NCBI RefSeq assembly: GCF_030445035.2
Contig: NC_080678.1
Span: forward strand, 66,975,087-67,039,086
DNA: 64,000 nucleotides
Reading direction: 5' to 3'
Source: Dasypus novemcinctus
Lineage: Eukaryota > Chordata > Mammalia > Cingulata > Dasypodidae
Shown here in pieces: positions 11,651 to 23,440 of the stretch (the stretch's first letter is position 1; every line of letters begins with the position of its first letter). The translations under genes were made by a program, and so were the position numbers. The notes beneath the pieces are model-generated. The model made no database searches, was not told where the DNA came from, and saw nothing but the letters and a program-made list of their open reading frames with translations.

Positions 11651-12650
11651 ATGGGCTTTTTTTCCCTCTGGCTGCTTTGAAGAATTTTTCATTGTCTTTG
11701 TTTTTCAACAGGTTTTGTTTGTTTCTTTGTTTGTTTTCCAGGTATGTCTTTGTTTGTATTTTTCCTGCTTGAGGATTGCTGAGTTTCTTCAATCTGTGGA
11801 TTGATGTCTTTCATTATTATTGGAACTTTCTCAGTCATATGTTTTCAAATACTACTTCTATTCATTCTTTCTCCATTATCTCCTTTTGGGACTCCATTAC
11901 ACATATATTTAACTGTTTATGTGCCACATTTTAATTATGTTGTTTTTTAACTTTCAGTTTGTTTTTACTTGGTGGTTTAATTATTAATATTTTCTATTAA
12001 TCTGCCTTTGAATTCACTAATTTTGTCTTCTAGGTCCAGTTTATTCTTAAACCCACCCAAGGAGTCCTTAAATCCATGTATAATACATTTATAGTTGTTT
12101 TATTTTCTGGATTCATTTCTGTTAAAATCTTCATCTTTTTCTCTATTTTCTTTAACATACTTGACATCATTACTTTTCGTGCTTTTCTTCAACTTCATTA
12201 TCTTAATCCTCTGTGGATTTGTTTTGATTTATTTTATATTTTGATCATTGATCACCTTTCCTGCTTCTTTGCATATGTAGTAAATTTTAATTGTGTGCTG
12301 GATATTGTATATAAAAGAACTGTAGGGGTATCTTCCACCAGTGAAGGATCTCCTTTTTCTTTTTCAAGTAGATGGGTTGAGGGGCTATTTACTTTAATTC
12401 AATCAGAGTTTGAGTTGGAGTGGGTCTTGGTTTACATTTTAGCAAGACTCGATCCACCCCTTGTTTCTCCCCGTCTTTCGGGCAAGGTTTTTCCAGGGTT
12501 TGGATTGAGAGCCTGGAGCATCTTTGTCTTCTCAGCCCTAAAGAGGGTTTTCTCTCTGGAATTTCAGGTCATCTATTCTCATTGTTTCCACAGGTATTTG
12601 TTGCCTTTAAAATTTTAGTTTCTTTCAACTTGTGCATTTGTGTTTAGTTG

Positions 12651-12890
12651 CTGTGCAAGAGCTTTGCCCTGCTGTGACTTACTACTAAAGTATATCTTAT
12701 CTGCTATAATTACTAAGAATGTTGCAATAAATAATTTATATATGCTTCATTTCATACAGGTTAAAGTACAGCTAGATGATAAATTCCTAGATCAAGAAGT
12801 ATGTGCATATATAATTTTAGTAGACATTGACGAAATGTTTTCCTTAGATGTTATACCAATTTATACTTCTCTCAGCAATATGTGAAAATG
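12651..12890 (-). mobile_element. Antisense L1 3'-end fragment
   Basis: Contains aagaatgttgcaataaataa followed by gataaattcctagatcaaga, the diverged complement of the L1 segment that usually reads 'atgaataaagctgctatgaacattc ... taaatacctagaagtggaattg'. Confidence 0.45.
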
Positions 12891-14029
12891 TCTGTTTTCA
12901 CAGCACAATTACCACTACAGCATGTTAACTTTGACAGTTTGTGAGCATGGGAGTGACATGACCAGAGCTTTGCATTAAGAAGATAAATGCAGCAGCAATA
13001 TGTTTGTTGGCTAGGAAAAGACTGAGGACAGTTTAGTTACCCACGGTTTTGCTTTTGTTTCTAGTGACTGACTGACTGAAAGCCAATTGTGTTCATGCTT
13101 GAAAACATTCCCTAACTTTTCCTATCAGGCTTCTTTTAGCTGGAAAGTTGAAGGCTCAAAGTCCTTTCATGGGCTCAGTACGGATGCTGGAAGATTTTTA
13201 ACTGCTGCAGTGTAGTACATCTTTTTGCCCTACTAATCTCAACATCTGAGTCAAAAACAGACAGTTTTGTGATTCAGGGATAGAAGGGACAGAGGTGGCT
13301 GTGGTTTCCCTTAGGGCTCTAGGAGAGGAGACGATCTGGGGACAGTAAAGAACAGCAGATGATGTCTCTGTTAAGAAGAAATCTTTCCTTGCCTCATTCT
13401 TGGCCCAAATAACCGTAAGCCTGATAAAACAATATTGCATGTTAGTTTCAGGAACGTAATTCAGCCATTTCAGTGTTTCCTTTCTGGGTCTCTGTGGACT
13501 TCTAAACCTCACTTTAACAGTAAGGCTATATTATGCTCATTTTCTCCTGCCATCACTCGGCTGTTTTTCTTTCTCCTGGGTTTGGTGAGTCATTTCCTCA
13601 AGTCTTCCCTGGTTTGGCTTCAAAACTTTAGGATAATCATGAAGAGCTGTCCTTTTCTCCCCTCCAGGCTTGAATTCCTCTCAGGGTTAGAGACCTTCAG
13701 CTTCCCAGTGTCTGAGGTGGGTGGGCTCCAGCTCATATCCTTCCTTAAATCTTAGTGTGTGTGCTAGAGGGAGCCCAACAGATAGACTGTGGGAAAAAGA
13801 GAAAGAAGAGGTAACAAAATGAAAGTGCCAAGAAAACAGAGAGAGTGGGGAAGGGGAGAGGCAAGTGCAGATTCATGCTTCATGCAAGTTGTTGATAGAG
13901 ATACCTTATTAAAATGTTTAAACTATCAAAAGCTGCCTTAAGAATAACATGAAAACAGTCAATGCCTTTGCATGAAACTTGATGGAGCTTTTGATTCTGA
14001 CTTCTAATTATTTGTATTCTTTCATGTGT
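12891..14029. other. intergenic, nothing recognised
   Basis: About 1.1 kb without a recognisable repeat. Two open frames of about 105 codons (13198-13512 complement, 13435-13755 forward) have no domain or motif that I recognise. Confidence 0.45.
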
Positions 14030-14270
14030 ATAGTTGTTAAGCACTTGAGTCCTGAAGTGAGAGAGATCTGGGTTCAAATCCTGAAACTTTCACCTTCCAG
14101 CTGTATGACCATTGGCAGGTTATTTGACCTGTCTTAGTTTCTTTTTCTGGAAAAAAAAAAAAAAAGAAGAAGAAAAGTATATTATACCCACCTCATAGGA
14201 CTGGTAGAAAAATTAAATGAGGAAAACTATATAGGAAGTACTTGATTAGTTGTAACCATTACTATTATCA
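14030..14270 (+). repeat. MIR SINE
   Basis: Good MIR match: gggttcaaatcctg, then agctgtatgaccattggcag, gttatttgacctgtcttag, a 16-base A run, then tacccacctcataggactgg. Nearly full length and ancient. Confidence 0.8.
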
Positions 14271-14348
14271 TACCTATGGGAATTCATGTTTATGCCTGCT
14301 CTGATGGTTTACTGGGATGTTCATGCAGTACGTAATGATCAGTTCGAT

Positions 14349-14589
14349 CTTGGGATTGACAAACTACAGCAAACTACTACCCATTGGCCAAGTCTGGTCC
14401 GCCCCCTGTTTTTGTAAATATAGTTTGTTTTTAACTGGAACACAGCCACACCCATTTCATACATTTTGACTATGGCTGCTTTCACTCTATATAGGTAGAA
14501 TTGAGTAGGTATGAGAGACCATATTGCCCAGAAAACTTAAAATGTTTACTATTTGGACCCTTACAAAAAAACAATTTGCTAATCCCCAG
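14349..14589. mobile_element. hAT-type DNA transposon fossil (MER family)
   Basis: Starts cttgggattgacaaact and ends aatttgctaatccccag, imperfect terminal inverted repeats of the 'CAGGGGTTGGCAAACT' type. The core tgtttttgtaaatatagttt ... aacacagccacacccatttc is highly characteristic of a non-autonomous Charlie-like element. No 8-bp duplication is clear. The subfamily is not named with confidence. Confidence 0.75.
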
Positions 14590-15336
14590 CCTAGAGAACC
14601 ATATTTGAAATCTTTTAAAGTAAATATTTAGTTGCAGACAAATGTGTAATTCTGTGACTCTATTTCCCTAATGGGAAAATGCAGTATTAGGTATGTAAAT
14701 TCTAAGTTGGTTCCTTCTAGATCTATTTAACTATCATTGTAACTCACAGAGTTTAGGAGTCTGTAATTGGTTTGGCCATTCTGGTGGGCTTTTCCAAAAC
14801 ATGCTGAAAGCAGAGAGAAAAAGTAGAAAACAACCCTCAGTCAAATATGATGAATATGAAAAGTGATCTATTTCAGAAAGGAGAATGACAATTTGGGAGG
14901 CTTTAAGTTTCCTCTGCAGCCAGATGCAGGAGATCTTGGTAATCATTGGGCTGCTTCCTGGATGATTTAACAATTTTTCTAATTCTTTGAATATTTTTTA
15001 AAGCATGCTCTCTCTTTCTTTGCCTCCCCCTGCCTGTTCTCCATACTATTCCCTCTCTGGGTTAGCCTCTGACATTTTGTCTCCCTCCAGCCTGACTTTT
15101 TTTTGTGGTTGTTTCTTGGTCTGCTGTTCTCCACCCTCCCACTCCTGAAACATGAAGGAGGCAATCTGCCACGTTTCCCAGCCACACTCAGCTGCATCAA
15201 CTGCAATGCTTCCAGCAGAACCTCCAGCTAAGGACCCTCTGCAGGGCCTGCACTCCATGCAGAAAGGGGGCAGCGACTTATTTGGAAGGGAAATACCAAC
15301 CATAATCAGCATCCTTTGAGGTTTAGGTTTGGGAAG
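14590..15336. other. intergenic, nothing recognised
   Basis: Open frames on the complement (about 75-88 codons at 14979-15312) are rich in Lys/Arg and lack known motifs. No gene is called. Confidence 0.45.
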
Positions 15337-15897
15337 TATATTAGTCAGCCAAAGGAGTGCTGATGAAAATACCAGAAATCAGTTGGTTTTTGTAAAGGGT
15401 ATTTATTTTGGGTAAGCTTACAGATACCAGGCCATAAAGCGTAAGTTACTTCCCTCACCAAAGTCTATTTCCATGTGTTGGAGCAGGATGGCTGCTGACG
15501 TCTGCCAGGGTTCAGGCTTCCTGGGTTTCTCTTTTCCCAGGCTTTACTTCTTTCTGGGCTCAGGGTTCCTCTCTTCCTGGGGCTTGCTTCTCTTTCCTTT
15601 GTGTGTTTACTTCCCGGGGCTCTGGCTTGAGACTTCAGCATCAAACTCCCACATCAAAACTCCAACATTAAGAACCCTCAACCCTGTCCTTTGCCATGCC
15701 TTTTATCTGGGAGTCCCCACATACCAAGGGGTGGGGACTCAACTCAATGCCTTACTGGCACAAGAGGTTTACCCAATTACTTAATCAAGTGAACCTCTAA
15801 GTCCAATATAACCTAATATGCCCAGAGGAAAAGATCAGTTTACAAACATAATCCAATATTTCTTTTTGGAATTCATCAATAATATCAAACTGCTATA
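15337..15897 (+). mobile_element. Solo LTR with 5-bp TSD
   Basis: A 561-bp element beginning TATATTAGTC (mutated from TGTATTAGTC) and ending ACTGCTATA, with exact ggaag duplications at 15332-15336 and 15898-15902. The second copy at 48021 has TGTATTAGTC intact and shares gccaaaggagtgctgat, aagggtatttatt, the ccatgtgttg segment and the terminal ggaattcat ... aatatcaaa. Two independent copies with 5-bp duplications define it as an ERV-type LTR. The internal 103-codon frame is not a gene. Confidence 0.8.
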
Positions 15898-15924
15898 GGA
15901 AGCAAAGAAAGCTGGGAGATATCT

Positions 15925-16085
15925 GACAACTTTCCAGTAGGTTCCAGCCCCCAACTAAGCTGGGGTCCTTGGGTTAGTCATTTCTCTTCCCTGAGCCTCA
16001 GTTTCCTTTGGATTGTAAAATGGGAAAATAATTCCTGTTCTGCTTTCCTCACAGGGCCTTTGTGATGACCACATGTTTGTGGAAG
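15925..16085 (+). repeat. MIR SINE fragment
   Basis: Carries ccttgggttagtcatttctc, ctgagcctcagtttcctt, gtaaaatgggaaaataat and cctcacagggc in MIR order. Confidence 0.7.
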
Positions 16086-16099
16086 AACTTTCTGTTTTT

Positions 16100-16800
16100 C
16101 CCCTTTTAAAAAAAATATTTTATTTATATTTTTCCCGTTTAAAAATGACTACATTTACATGATATAAGAACATTTGTCATTTTATGGCCATGCAGCATCC
16201 AACAATTTTTATTTCATTTTTAAATTTAATTTAATTTTTTAAAAATTAAAGTTTGTTTTTAAAAAACATAAAAAAAACAAAAAACATAAGAGGTTCCCAT
16301 ATAACCCACTCCCCACCCCCACCACATCGTTTTTGTAAATTTTATTTTTTTGAAGATATATATATATCACATTAAAAAATACAAGAGGTTCTTGTATTCT
16401 TCCACCCCTCCCCCCACCTCACTCCTCCCATACCAACAACCTCCCTCATCATTGCGGCACACTCAATGCACTCAGTGAACACATTTTGGGGCACTGCTGC
16501 ACTACACAGATAATAGCTTACCCTGTAGTTCACACTCTCCCCCAGTACATTCAGTGGGTTATGGCAGGATATAAAGTCCAGCATCTGACCCTGCAATGTC
16601 ATTAAGGACAACTCAAAATCCCCAAAATGCCCCCATATCTCATCTCTTCTACCCTCTCTCTACCCTCAGCAACTCCTGTGGCCACTTTCTGCACCTCGAC
16701 AGCATCCACTATTGTTCACCACAGAACCCTGATTTCATTTGGGAGAGTGATTTACCCCCATTGTACATAATCATGCCAAGATGGAAAATCTAAGTGCCTG
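16100..16800 (-). mobile_element. Antisense L1 3' tails, nested
   Basis: Two T-rich/C-rich tail starts lie close together (about 16110-16320 and 16330 onward), each with an aagaggttccc / acaagaggttc motif and a C-rich tract. The stretch 16371-16620 is strongly similar to 26935-27185: both carry gcactgctgcact, gtacattcagtgggttatgg and caggatat. I infer L1 3' ends in the same orientation as the copy at 26885. Confidence 0.55.
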
Positions 16801-17144
16801 CCCTAAGGACCCAGATTGTCCCTTTCCTGCCTCCTGTAGCCAGGTCAGTGGCTTCAGCTCAGTCAGTGAAAGTCTTCTGCTGGGACTCTGATTTTTGAGT
16901 ATGTGAAGTTGAGTGAGTGAAATGGTTGATATTCACTTATCCTGGCAGCAGCATCCCTACAGAATCTCACTGCAGGGCTTCTAGCCCCTGAAGGAGAATT
17001 GACTTCTGCTGTTTCCAAGCTGGTTCTCCAGCTCTTCTGCTTTGTTTTCAATAAATTCCCCTTTGTTTAAGTTGGCCAAAATTTGTATCCATAGCCTATA
17101 ATCAAAGAATTTCAACTGACTCACGTGCTTGATGCAGAGAACCA
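16801..17144. other. intergenic, possible LTR end
   Basis: Contains tgctttgttttcaataaatt with a polyadenylation-like signal, which could be an LTR end, but no partner or duplication is found. No gene. Confidence 0.3.
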
Positions 17145-17350
17145 TTCATGGGGCTTTTATTATGTGAGCCTCAGCAGTTGATGCTCTGCATACATGATCT
17201 AAACTAATCCTCGTCAAAACCCTTGGAGGTCAATATTATTATTTCCAAAAATAATAACAGGAGGAAACTGAACCTCTAAGAGGCTAACTAATCTGCCCAT
17301 ATTTGTATAAGGAACTAGGTGACAAAACTGGGTGCTGGATCCAAGGTTAG
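17145..17350 (-). repeat. MIR SINE remnant
   Basis: Complement of MIR: attatgtgagcctcagcagt, ctaatcctcgtcaaaaccct, then aggaggaaactgaacctcta and ggctaactaatctgcccata. Confidence 0.6.
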
Positions 17351-17384
17351 AAACAAGATGCCTTTGACTCCAAACATTTTATAC

Positions 17385-18190
17385 TCATGTCACATGACAA
17401 TGGTGTAATTGTGGACATTTTTTCTCAAAATACATTTTTATTACAGGAGTTATGAGCTTACAAAACAATCATGCACATGTGTAGAATTCCCATACAATAC
17501 CCCTTCATCAACACACCATGCCATTGTGGAATATTTGTTACAGATTATGAGATAATATAATCAGACTATTACCACTAACTCTGGCCCATAGCATACATTT
17601 GGCATATTTTTTCAATAACTCCCAATAATGAACACTGTACGTCTTTGGCAGTGATGCAAGAATATTACAGTTTTGCTGTTAACTAAATGCCATAGGTTAC
17701 ACTAACTGTATTTTTCCTGTGCTTCTTCACATTCCCACCACCATGCAATAGTGATGTATATACATTCTAGTTCACAGAAGGACATACTTGCATTTGTACT
17801 ATCAACCATAATTCTCATCAATAATCATGGACACTTGTTTTGTAGTTTGTGTTTTTGAGTTAATATATCATCAACATCTCCATGTCAATAATATTTTTGA
17901 ACAACATGACACAGTAATGACTGCCCAATCATTGTCCATCATTTGGAATCACCAGTGATTTATCTAGTCAAGCTCATATTGATAGAAATAAAATACGCTG
18001 TCACTAATATCCTTGAACATTACTTTTTGTACCTATCTTTAATTTTCTTGTTAAGGTAAATTCCTAGAAGTGGAATTGTAGGGTTTTAAGCTCATGCATA
18101 ATTTTAAGGTTTTTGATGCATATTGACACATTTGCCCACCAGAGAAATCTTATCAAATTTTATTCCCATTAGCAGTGTGTTTTGGGACCA
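17385..18190 (-). mobile_element. Antisense L1 3' end
   Basis: Begins with ttacaaaacaatcatgcaca, homologous to the element at 48228 (ttacaaaacagtcatgcata). It ends with attcctagaagtggaattgt, gtttttgatgcatattgac and ttcccattagcagtgtgttt, classic antisense L1 phrases. Diverged and non-coding. Confidence 0.6.
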
Positions 18191-18508
18191 ACGAAAGGGC
18201 TTTCTATGTGGAGAGGTGCTAAGAAAGTATAAAGAACTAGATAAACAATATAACTCTTAATTATAGAAAAGGTAAAATGCGTCTCCAAAGTACATGTGCT
18301 ACAACAAAGTAATAAAGAAATAAAAATAAGGAAGGGTCCAAACTTAAAATCTAACAGGAAATGAAATTAGTATTCAAAATGTAGGCATTAGGTTCCTATA
18401 CATCCCCTTGAGAAAGGGAATCACTTTGATTTTAGATTTTTAAAATATGGGTCCAGGGCAAAGAAGGAAGCAAGAGACAATACTGATGACAATGTTGCTG
18501 ATGACAAC
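18191..18508. other. intergenic, nothing recognised
   Basis: Short A-rich stretch between an L1 tail and a microsatellite. No gene. Confidence 0.4.
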
Positions 18509-18550
18509 AATGATGATGATGATGATGAAGAGGAGGAGGAGGAAGAGGAT
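18509..18550 (+). repeat. (GAT)n(GAG)n microsatellite
   Basis: Run of GAT triplets passing into GAG triplets at about 18511-18543. On the complement it encodes the His-rich stretch of an 88-codon frame (18432-18698), which is therefore spurious. Confidence 0.9.
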
Positions 18551-18843
18551 ATTCTAGTGTATTTTTAGTGATCACAGGAGCCACTTGGATATATTCTACT
18601 TCTGAGATTTTGCTTCTGCATTCCTGCAGTTGACAAAGGAAAGTGAGGTTTCTCCCAAGAATTTTCATAGCCCTGTTATAAGAAGGTAACTGGGTCACCC
18701 AGATTTACATATTTGAAGCAATAAATAGTGATCAAAGCAGCAGTATGATTTGAAGGAAATAAAAATCTTCCTCTCTGTTACTCAATAGATGCACGTTGTT
18801 TTCTTTTGTAAGAAAGCCTACCTTGATATGAAAATATGACATC

Positions 18844-19157
18844 TTAAAAAGTTATACACTACAGGGAAGCAGCTGTGGCTCAATGGACTGGGCTCCCGTT
18901 TACCATACGGGAGGCCCGGGTTCATGTCTCAGGGCCTCCTTGTGAAGGCAAGCTGACCCGCACCGGTGGAGAGCTGACGGCCTGTGCCCGCAGAGAGCTG
19001 ATGGCCTACACCTGTGGAGAGCTGGCACAGCAAGATAATGCAAAAAAAGGAAGACAAGCAGACACAGAAGAACATGCAGTGAATGGAAACAGAGGGCAGA
19101 CAGAAAGCAAGCCACAAGGGGGGAGAAATAATAAATAATTTTTAAAAAGTTATACAC
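18844..19157 (+). mobile_element. Divergent DAS-type SINE with 16-bp TSD
   Basis: tRNA-headed SINE (box A-like tgtggctcaatgg, box B-like gggttcatgtc) flanked by an exact 16-bp duplication, ttaaaaagttatacac (18844-18859 and 19142-19157). The body differs from the other copies: after the shared gggcctcct it has a unit containing gagagctg repeated three times at about 18966-19025. It then shares the tail module (gcacagcaagataatgcaaa ... agacagaa). It represents a different subfamily. Confidence 0.9.
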
Positions 19158-19746
19158 AACACTGTTGGCTTACAATGAAATCTCTTGTTAGAATTAGCTC
19201 ATAGATTTGATTTCATTCATTTAGCAAGACCTAAGGGAATGAGATATAGGACTGGTTTATTTTCAAAGGGACACCTCTAGGACGTTTCAGAGAATTTTGG
19301 GAACCAGGTAGGAGCTTGATGTTTCAGGGAACCTGGGGTGAGGCCATCAATAGGTGGAATGTATAATAGGGAGAAATGAAAATAAACCTTGCCATTGTAT
19401 AATAAAGTAACACAAGTTATGCTGTAGCAAATGCCAGGGATCTATCAGTATGAAGTGAGTCTCCTACCACAGCAAACATGCTCATTATCAGTAACAGCTA
19501 CTATTAATGCACAGAGAAAACCTGCACTAATATATAAATTCTCTCTGCATGTGTGTACACACACAAGCTGTATTTCTTTAATTCCAGGATACGTTATTTT
19601 GCTGAGCTACATTTTCAGTTTTGCCCTTTAGATCCCATTGCCACCCTCCTCTGCCCTATTCTGTGGTCACGTGACTGACCACTTCTGTCTGAGTATTAGC
19701 TATTTTTATTATTTTCTTCCAGTATTTCCTCTTGACCACTGTATTA
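19158..19746. other. intergenic, nothing recognised
   Basis: Unique-looking sequence without a convincing gene. Confidence 0.45.
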
Positions 19747-20184
19747 CACTATATTATTTTTTAAAAAGATTTATTTATTTATTTATTTCTCTCCCTTCCC
19801 ACCCCTCAGTTGTCTGCTCTCTGTGTCCATTCACCGTGTTCTTCCGTAACTGCTTCTATCCTTATCAGTGGCACCAGGAATCTGTGTTTCTTTTTGTTGA
19901 GTCATCTTGCTGTGTCAGCTCTCCATGTGTGCGGTGCCAATCTTGGGCAGGCTGCACTTTATTTCGCGCTGGCGGCTCTCCTTACAGGGCGCACTCCTTG
20001 CGCATGGGGCTCCCCTATGTGGGGGATACCCCTGCATGGCAGCACGGCACTCCTTGTGTGCATCAGCACTGCAAATAGGCCAGCTCCAAATGGGTCAAGG
20101 AGGCCTGGGGTTTGAACCGCGGACCTCCCATGTGGTAGGCGGACGCTTATCCATTGGGCCAAGTCTGCTTCCCCACTATATTAT
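19747..20184 (-). mobile_element. DAS-SINE, inverted copy
   Basis: Reverse-oriented copy: it starts with the T-rich tail (gatttatttatttatttatt) and ends with the tRNA-like head (ggtttgaaccgcggacctcc ... gggccaagtctgcttccc). Flanked by an exact 11-bp duplication, cactatattat (19747-19757 and 20174-20184). Long frames on both strands (up to 146 codons) arise from the GC-rich body and are not genes. Confidence 0.92.
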
Positions 20185-20875
20185 ATTATAGCAAAGTGTA
20201 TTCTCACATATTTTTTAATATTTAATTTTTAAAATATTAAGGATTTTAACATTTAATTAATTACTGGTATTTGTATGAATTTATACGAATGGTTATTCTT
20301 CAAAGAGTGTTTGTGGTCTTCAATTTATTTTTGCAGAGTGTAATGATCCTTGCCATATTGAAGAAAATTCATTTAAGTCATTTGGTGGGGTAAATTTGTA
20401 GAGAGGTGGGTAGAAGTGTCTTCCTACCTGCTTTCTCTCCTACTTCTGTCTTTCTTTAAGGCTGATCCAATTGGCTATACAGGAATTGTCCTTGGTTCTA
20501 AATGTCCCCGCTTCTGATAGTCCCAATCTTGTGTATACTGATTCTACCTCTTCTCTTCCTGAAGGCCACTCCCCTGTTCCAGAAAGCCATTCTAGGCCTT
20601 TGAAGGTAGGGAAACTTACTTTTCCTATTACTATCTCTTTGCTTTCCCATGATGATGATATTCCAGCCATGCTCCCACTCAGGTATTTCCATCTAGGGCA
20701 ACTCTCACTTAACTCAAAATCCTCTTTATCTCTCTCTCTCTTTCCATCTGCACACAATAAAGTGTAATCTTTCTTCTATTTGTGAATCCAAAAATGACTT
20801 TGATCATAAATAATAAGACATCAGTAAGACAACAGTATCTAGGAAAAGGAAGATGGAAAGACTCTTGTATCTTTT
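20185..20875. other. intergenic, unassigned 98-codon frame
   Basis: A 98-codon forward frame (20471-20767) ends close to an aataaa signal (20757-20762). Its Ser/Pro-rich translation matches no family I know. It could be an LTR end, but no TG...CA ends or duplication are visible. Confidence 0.35.
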
Positions 20876-21070
20876 TTTGTTTTTATTCTGATTATAGCAG
20901 CAATACTTTCTGGTATAAAATGTTTGAACAAAATAAAAACTTAAGACAATGAAAGAGAAAGTCTCATATAAGCCTTACCTGCAAGAGGCAACTACTGATA
21001 ACAGTTTGGGGCATATTGGTCTAGAGTCTTCTCTTTCTCTCTCTAATGGTGCTAAATTTAAGGCTTCGTA
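20876..21070. repeat. Old LINE-like remnant
   Basis: The pattern 'ttctgattatagcagcaata ... gcaactactgataacagttt' matches the dispersed mammalian motif 'attataaaagtaatac ... ataaccactgttaacattttgg', also seen at 25220-25400 and 44290-44440. Family not assigned. Confidence 0.4.
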
Positions 21071-21774
21071 ACATATAATAGAGAAGAGCTGGTTCCCAGA
21101 AACTCTAGCGAGCCTTTGAAAACACTTAAACCTGCTCTTTAGGAAACTGCATAAACATGTCCTGTGACATCTGTTCTTCCTCAAACCAAACATTCAAAAT
21201 ACATAAAAAGAGCTCTTATTCAATTGTTCCGTTTAATAACTACCAGTAGTACAGAATTGTTTATTTCTTAATAAACAAAACAAATTTCAGATTTCTAATA
21301 GATAAAAAGGTTTTTCAGCCTAATCTGGAAATTTAGCCAATATTGAAAATATTACTTATGTAAGAAAATGTGTACCAGCAAACTTTGGGAGCATAATTTG
21401 GGAACAGCCTAGACTTACCTCCAAGTGAATGCAGCTTTCAGTCAGAAGCATGAAGAAAAGGACCCAATTTGGGGCAGTCATCACTTCTTTAGATGTCAAG
21501 AAAACCTGACTTAGGAGTGGTTCTCATTTACAGGATGAGACCTTGGGCAAGTCACTTGGTCTTTTGGCTCTTGCTGTGTAATACTGTAACAAATATCATC
21601 TGCATGCATGAATATTGCCTTGTAGCTACCAGGAAGGAAACAAATAATGAGAAAGGAAAATGGGACTGTTTGGGTCTAAAAATATTCACTCACGTTATTT
21701 TTTTAAAAAGGAGTTATTTTAGGATTAAAAGTGGTGAAGGGCAGTAAATTGAATATAGCTGCCTCAAACAAGCA
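21071..21774. other. intergenic with MIR scrap
   Basis: A short MIR-like core (ccttgggcaagtcacttggt) lies at 21541-21560. No gene. Confidence 0.4.
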
Positions 21775-22100
21775 ATGAAAGTTCCAAACTCTGAACTAAG
21801 GCTATTCCATTCCCTTTCAAGGAGCTGCATGGTATCCATCCTCATGCTTCCCTCTGCACACTGGCTAATCCTTCTCTCTTATAACTTTAACTTACACCTG
21901 ACTTTAGCTGTGAACCTGACAATAATCAGACTTTAATGCCTTTGAAATTGGGCTTCCCCAGCTAATTGAGCCAGTTTTTCACTGTCCCAATTTCATATTT
22001 TCACAATGGAAAAGTCTGATTGGCCCAGATTGTGTCAAATGTCCATCCATATCCAATCAACTATGACTAGGGATGCACTAGAGGCAGTCGATGGGAGTAG
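21775..22100. repeat. Possible ancient dispersed repeat
   Basis: Contains aagtctgattggcccagatt ... gtccatccatatccaatcaa, reminiscent of a motif common in old mammalian repeats. I cannot name the family. Confidence 0.25.
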
Positions 22101-23239
22101 ATTCTCTGAGAAGAAACTGGCAGTATTGGCTACTATCCTTCATATAACTTAGGTGAAACTTCAAATAAGAGGAAAAAATGGAGTTTCATATCTTCTGGTT
22201 CTAATTCTTCTTTGGAGAATTTTAATTTTGTTTCAGTTGAATTGAACTCAATAAATGCTCACATCTCTTCCATTCTGAGACATTTTTCACCATCTAGTCA
22301 TGACTCTCAATCAATGTGTGTATTTTCATGATTGAATGTGGTAGTGTTTCTTCTCCTCCCTCTCCCCACAGACAAAAGCTGTTTTTAAACTGGTGAGGTT
22401 TTAAAACAAAGAAAATATGGCATGTACTATTTCTAGGGCATCAATTGCTTTCCATGAAGGATATGAAAAAGGGGCCACTAAATATGGGGCTGGTTTAGAA
22501 GATGGGGAAACATACCTATTTCCTTTTTCTACCACTCTTAAATCCTGTACTGAAAGAAAAAGAAGGCTATATTCCTCTTTGCTGTAAGATATGAAGTCCA
22601 TTAAAGAATTCAAGGTGGTCTCAGGATTAATAGCTTTGAGAGGCAAATATTTATTTTATAGAATAATAACTATCAGTGCTGACTGAGCAGGAAATCCGTG
22701 CTGGAGCATGAGTGGGTACAAAATGTAGCTTCGTATGCAACCAAATTCTGGGCAATTGCCTCGTCTAACTCAGAATTTAAAAAAATGCTTCCTTTGGAAC
22801 TGAAGTACTTTTTACTTGGTTTCAGCCCAAAGGTGAGCATTTTTGAGAAGGTTAAATCTTTTCAGATGTTTTTGAGGTGTACAAAGAGGAAAAGCTAAAC
22901 CATTCTCTACTATGCATACTTTCAACTTCAAATTACCCAAGTGGATTTGAACTTCACTATTTTTATTCTATTTTGAGAGTTCCATGGTCTGCTCAAAAAG
23001 TAGCTTATGAGAAAAAAAAAATTCTTCTCAGTTCAATCCTGAAAATAGCTACTTTTCTTCTTACTTAGAAAAGTAAACTTCTCACACTATGTGAGAGGTA
23101 AACATAAGATATGGCTTATAGAGAGAAACTCATCAACTGGAAAATTGTCAGATAGAATCTGCTAAAGTTCTAGCAAAAAATCTTGAACCAAATTTTGAAA
23201 AAACAAAAGTTTAACTTTAAAACACCTATGGATGGGGAA
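22101..23239. other. intergenic, nothing recognised
   Basis: About 1.1 kb without a recognisable gene or repeat. Confidence 0.45.
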
Positions 23240-23440
23240 AATAGAGAATTCAAACTAATTATTGAGGCTGCATTGAGTAGTGGTTCAGTTTTGACACTTG
23301 CTAGCTGTGTGGCCTTGGTTAAATTGCTTCTCCTTTCAATTCTCAGGTTTCTCACTTGTAAAAGGGTCATGATGATCTTCAAAAGGATGTTTTGATTCAA
23401 TCAGGTAATAAATATCAAGCACTTAGAATAGTTTCCATTA
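23240..23440 (+). repeat. MIR SINE
   Basis: gtagtggttcagttttgaca, cttgctagctgtgtggcctt and ttctcaggtttctcacttgt appear in MIR order. Diverged. Confidence 0.7.

Larger units (their letters stand above)
9310..12650 (-). mobile_element. Antisense old LINE (L1/HAL1) composite
   Basis: T-rich antisense LINE sequence in several segments (about 9323-9914, 10134-10343, 10976-11208, 11650-12650) separated by later insertions. Recognisable phrases include tatcaattactgagagaggt (endonuclease region), ggacatattttcactggtga and ctgctttgaagaatttttca, all typical of the complement of old L1/HAL1 bodies. A 180-codon + strand frame (12076-12618) lies on its complement and is not a gene. Segment order suggests one or two LINEs broken by MER20, an LTR and one more insertion. 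Confidence 0.6.

Noticed and set aside
12076..12618. 180-codon forward open frame rich in Phe, Ile and Leu
   Set aside because: It lies on the complement of an old LINE body; T-rich antisense LINE sequence gives hydrophobic frames by composition.
19638..20191. Overlapping frames of 94-146 codons
   Set aside because: They are translations of the inverted DAS-SINE; equivalent frames recur at every copy.
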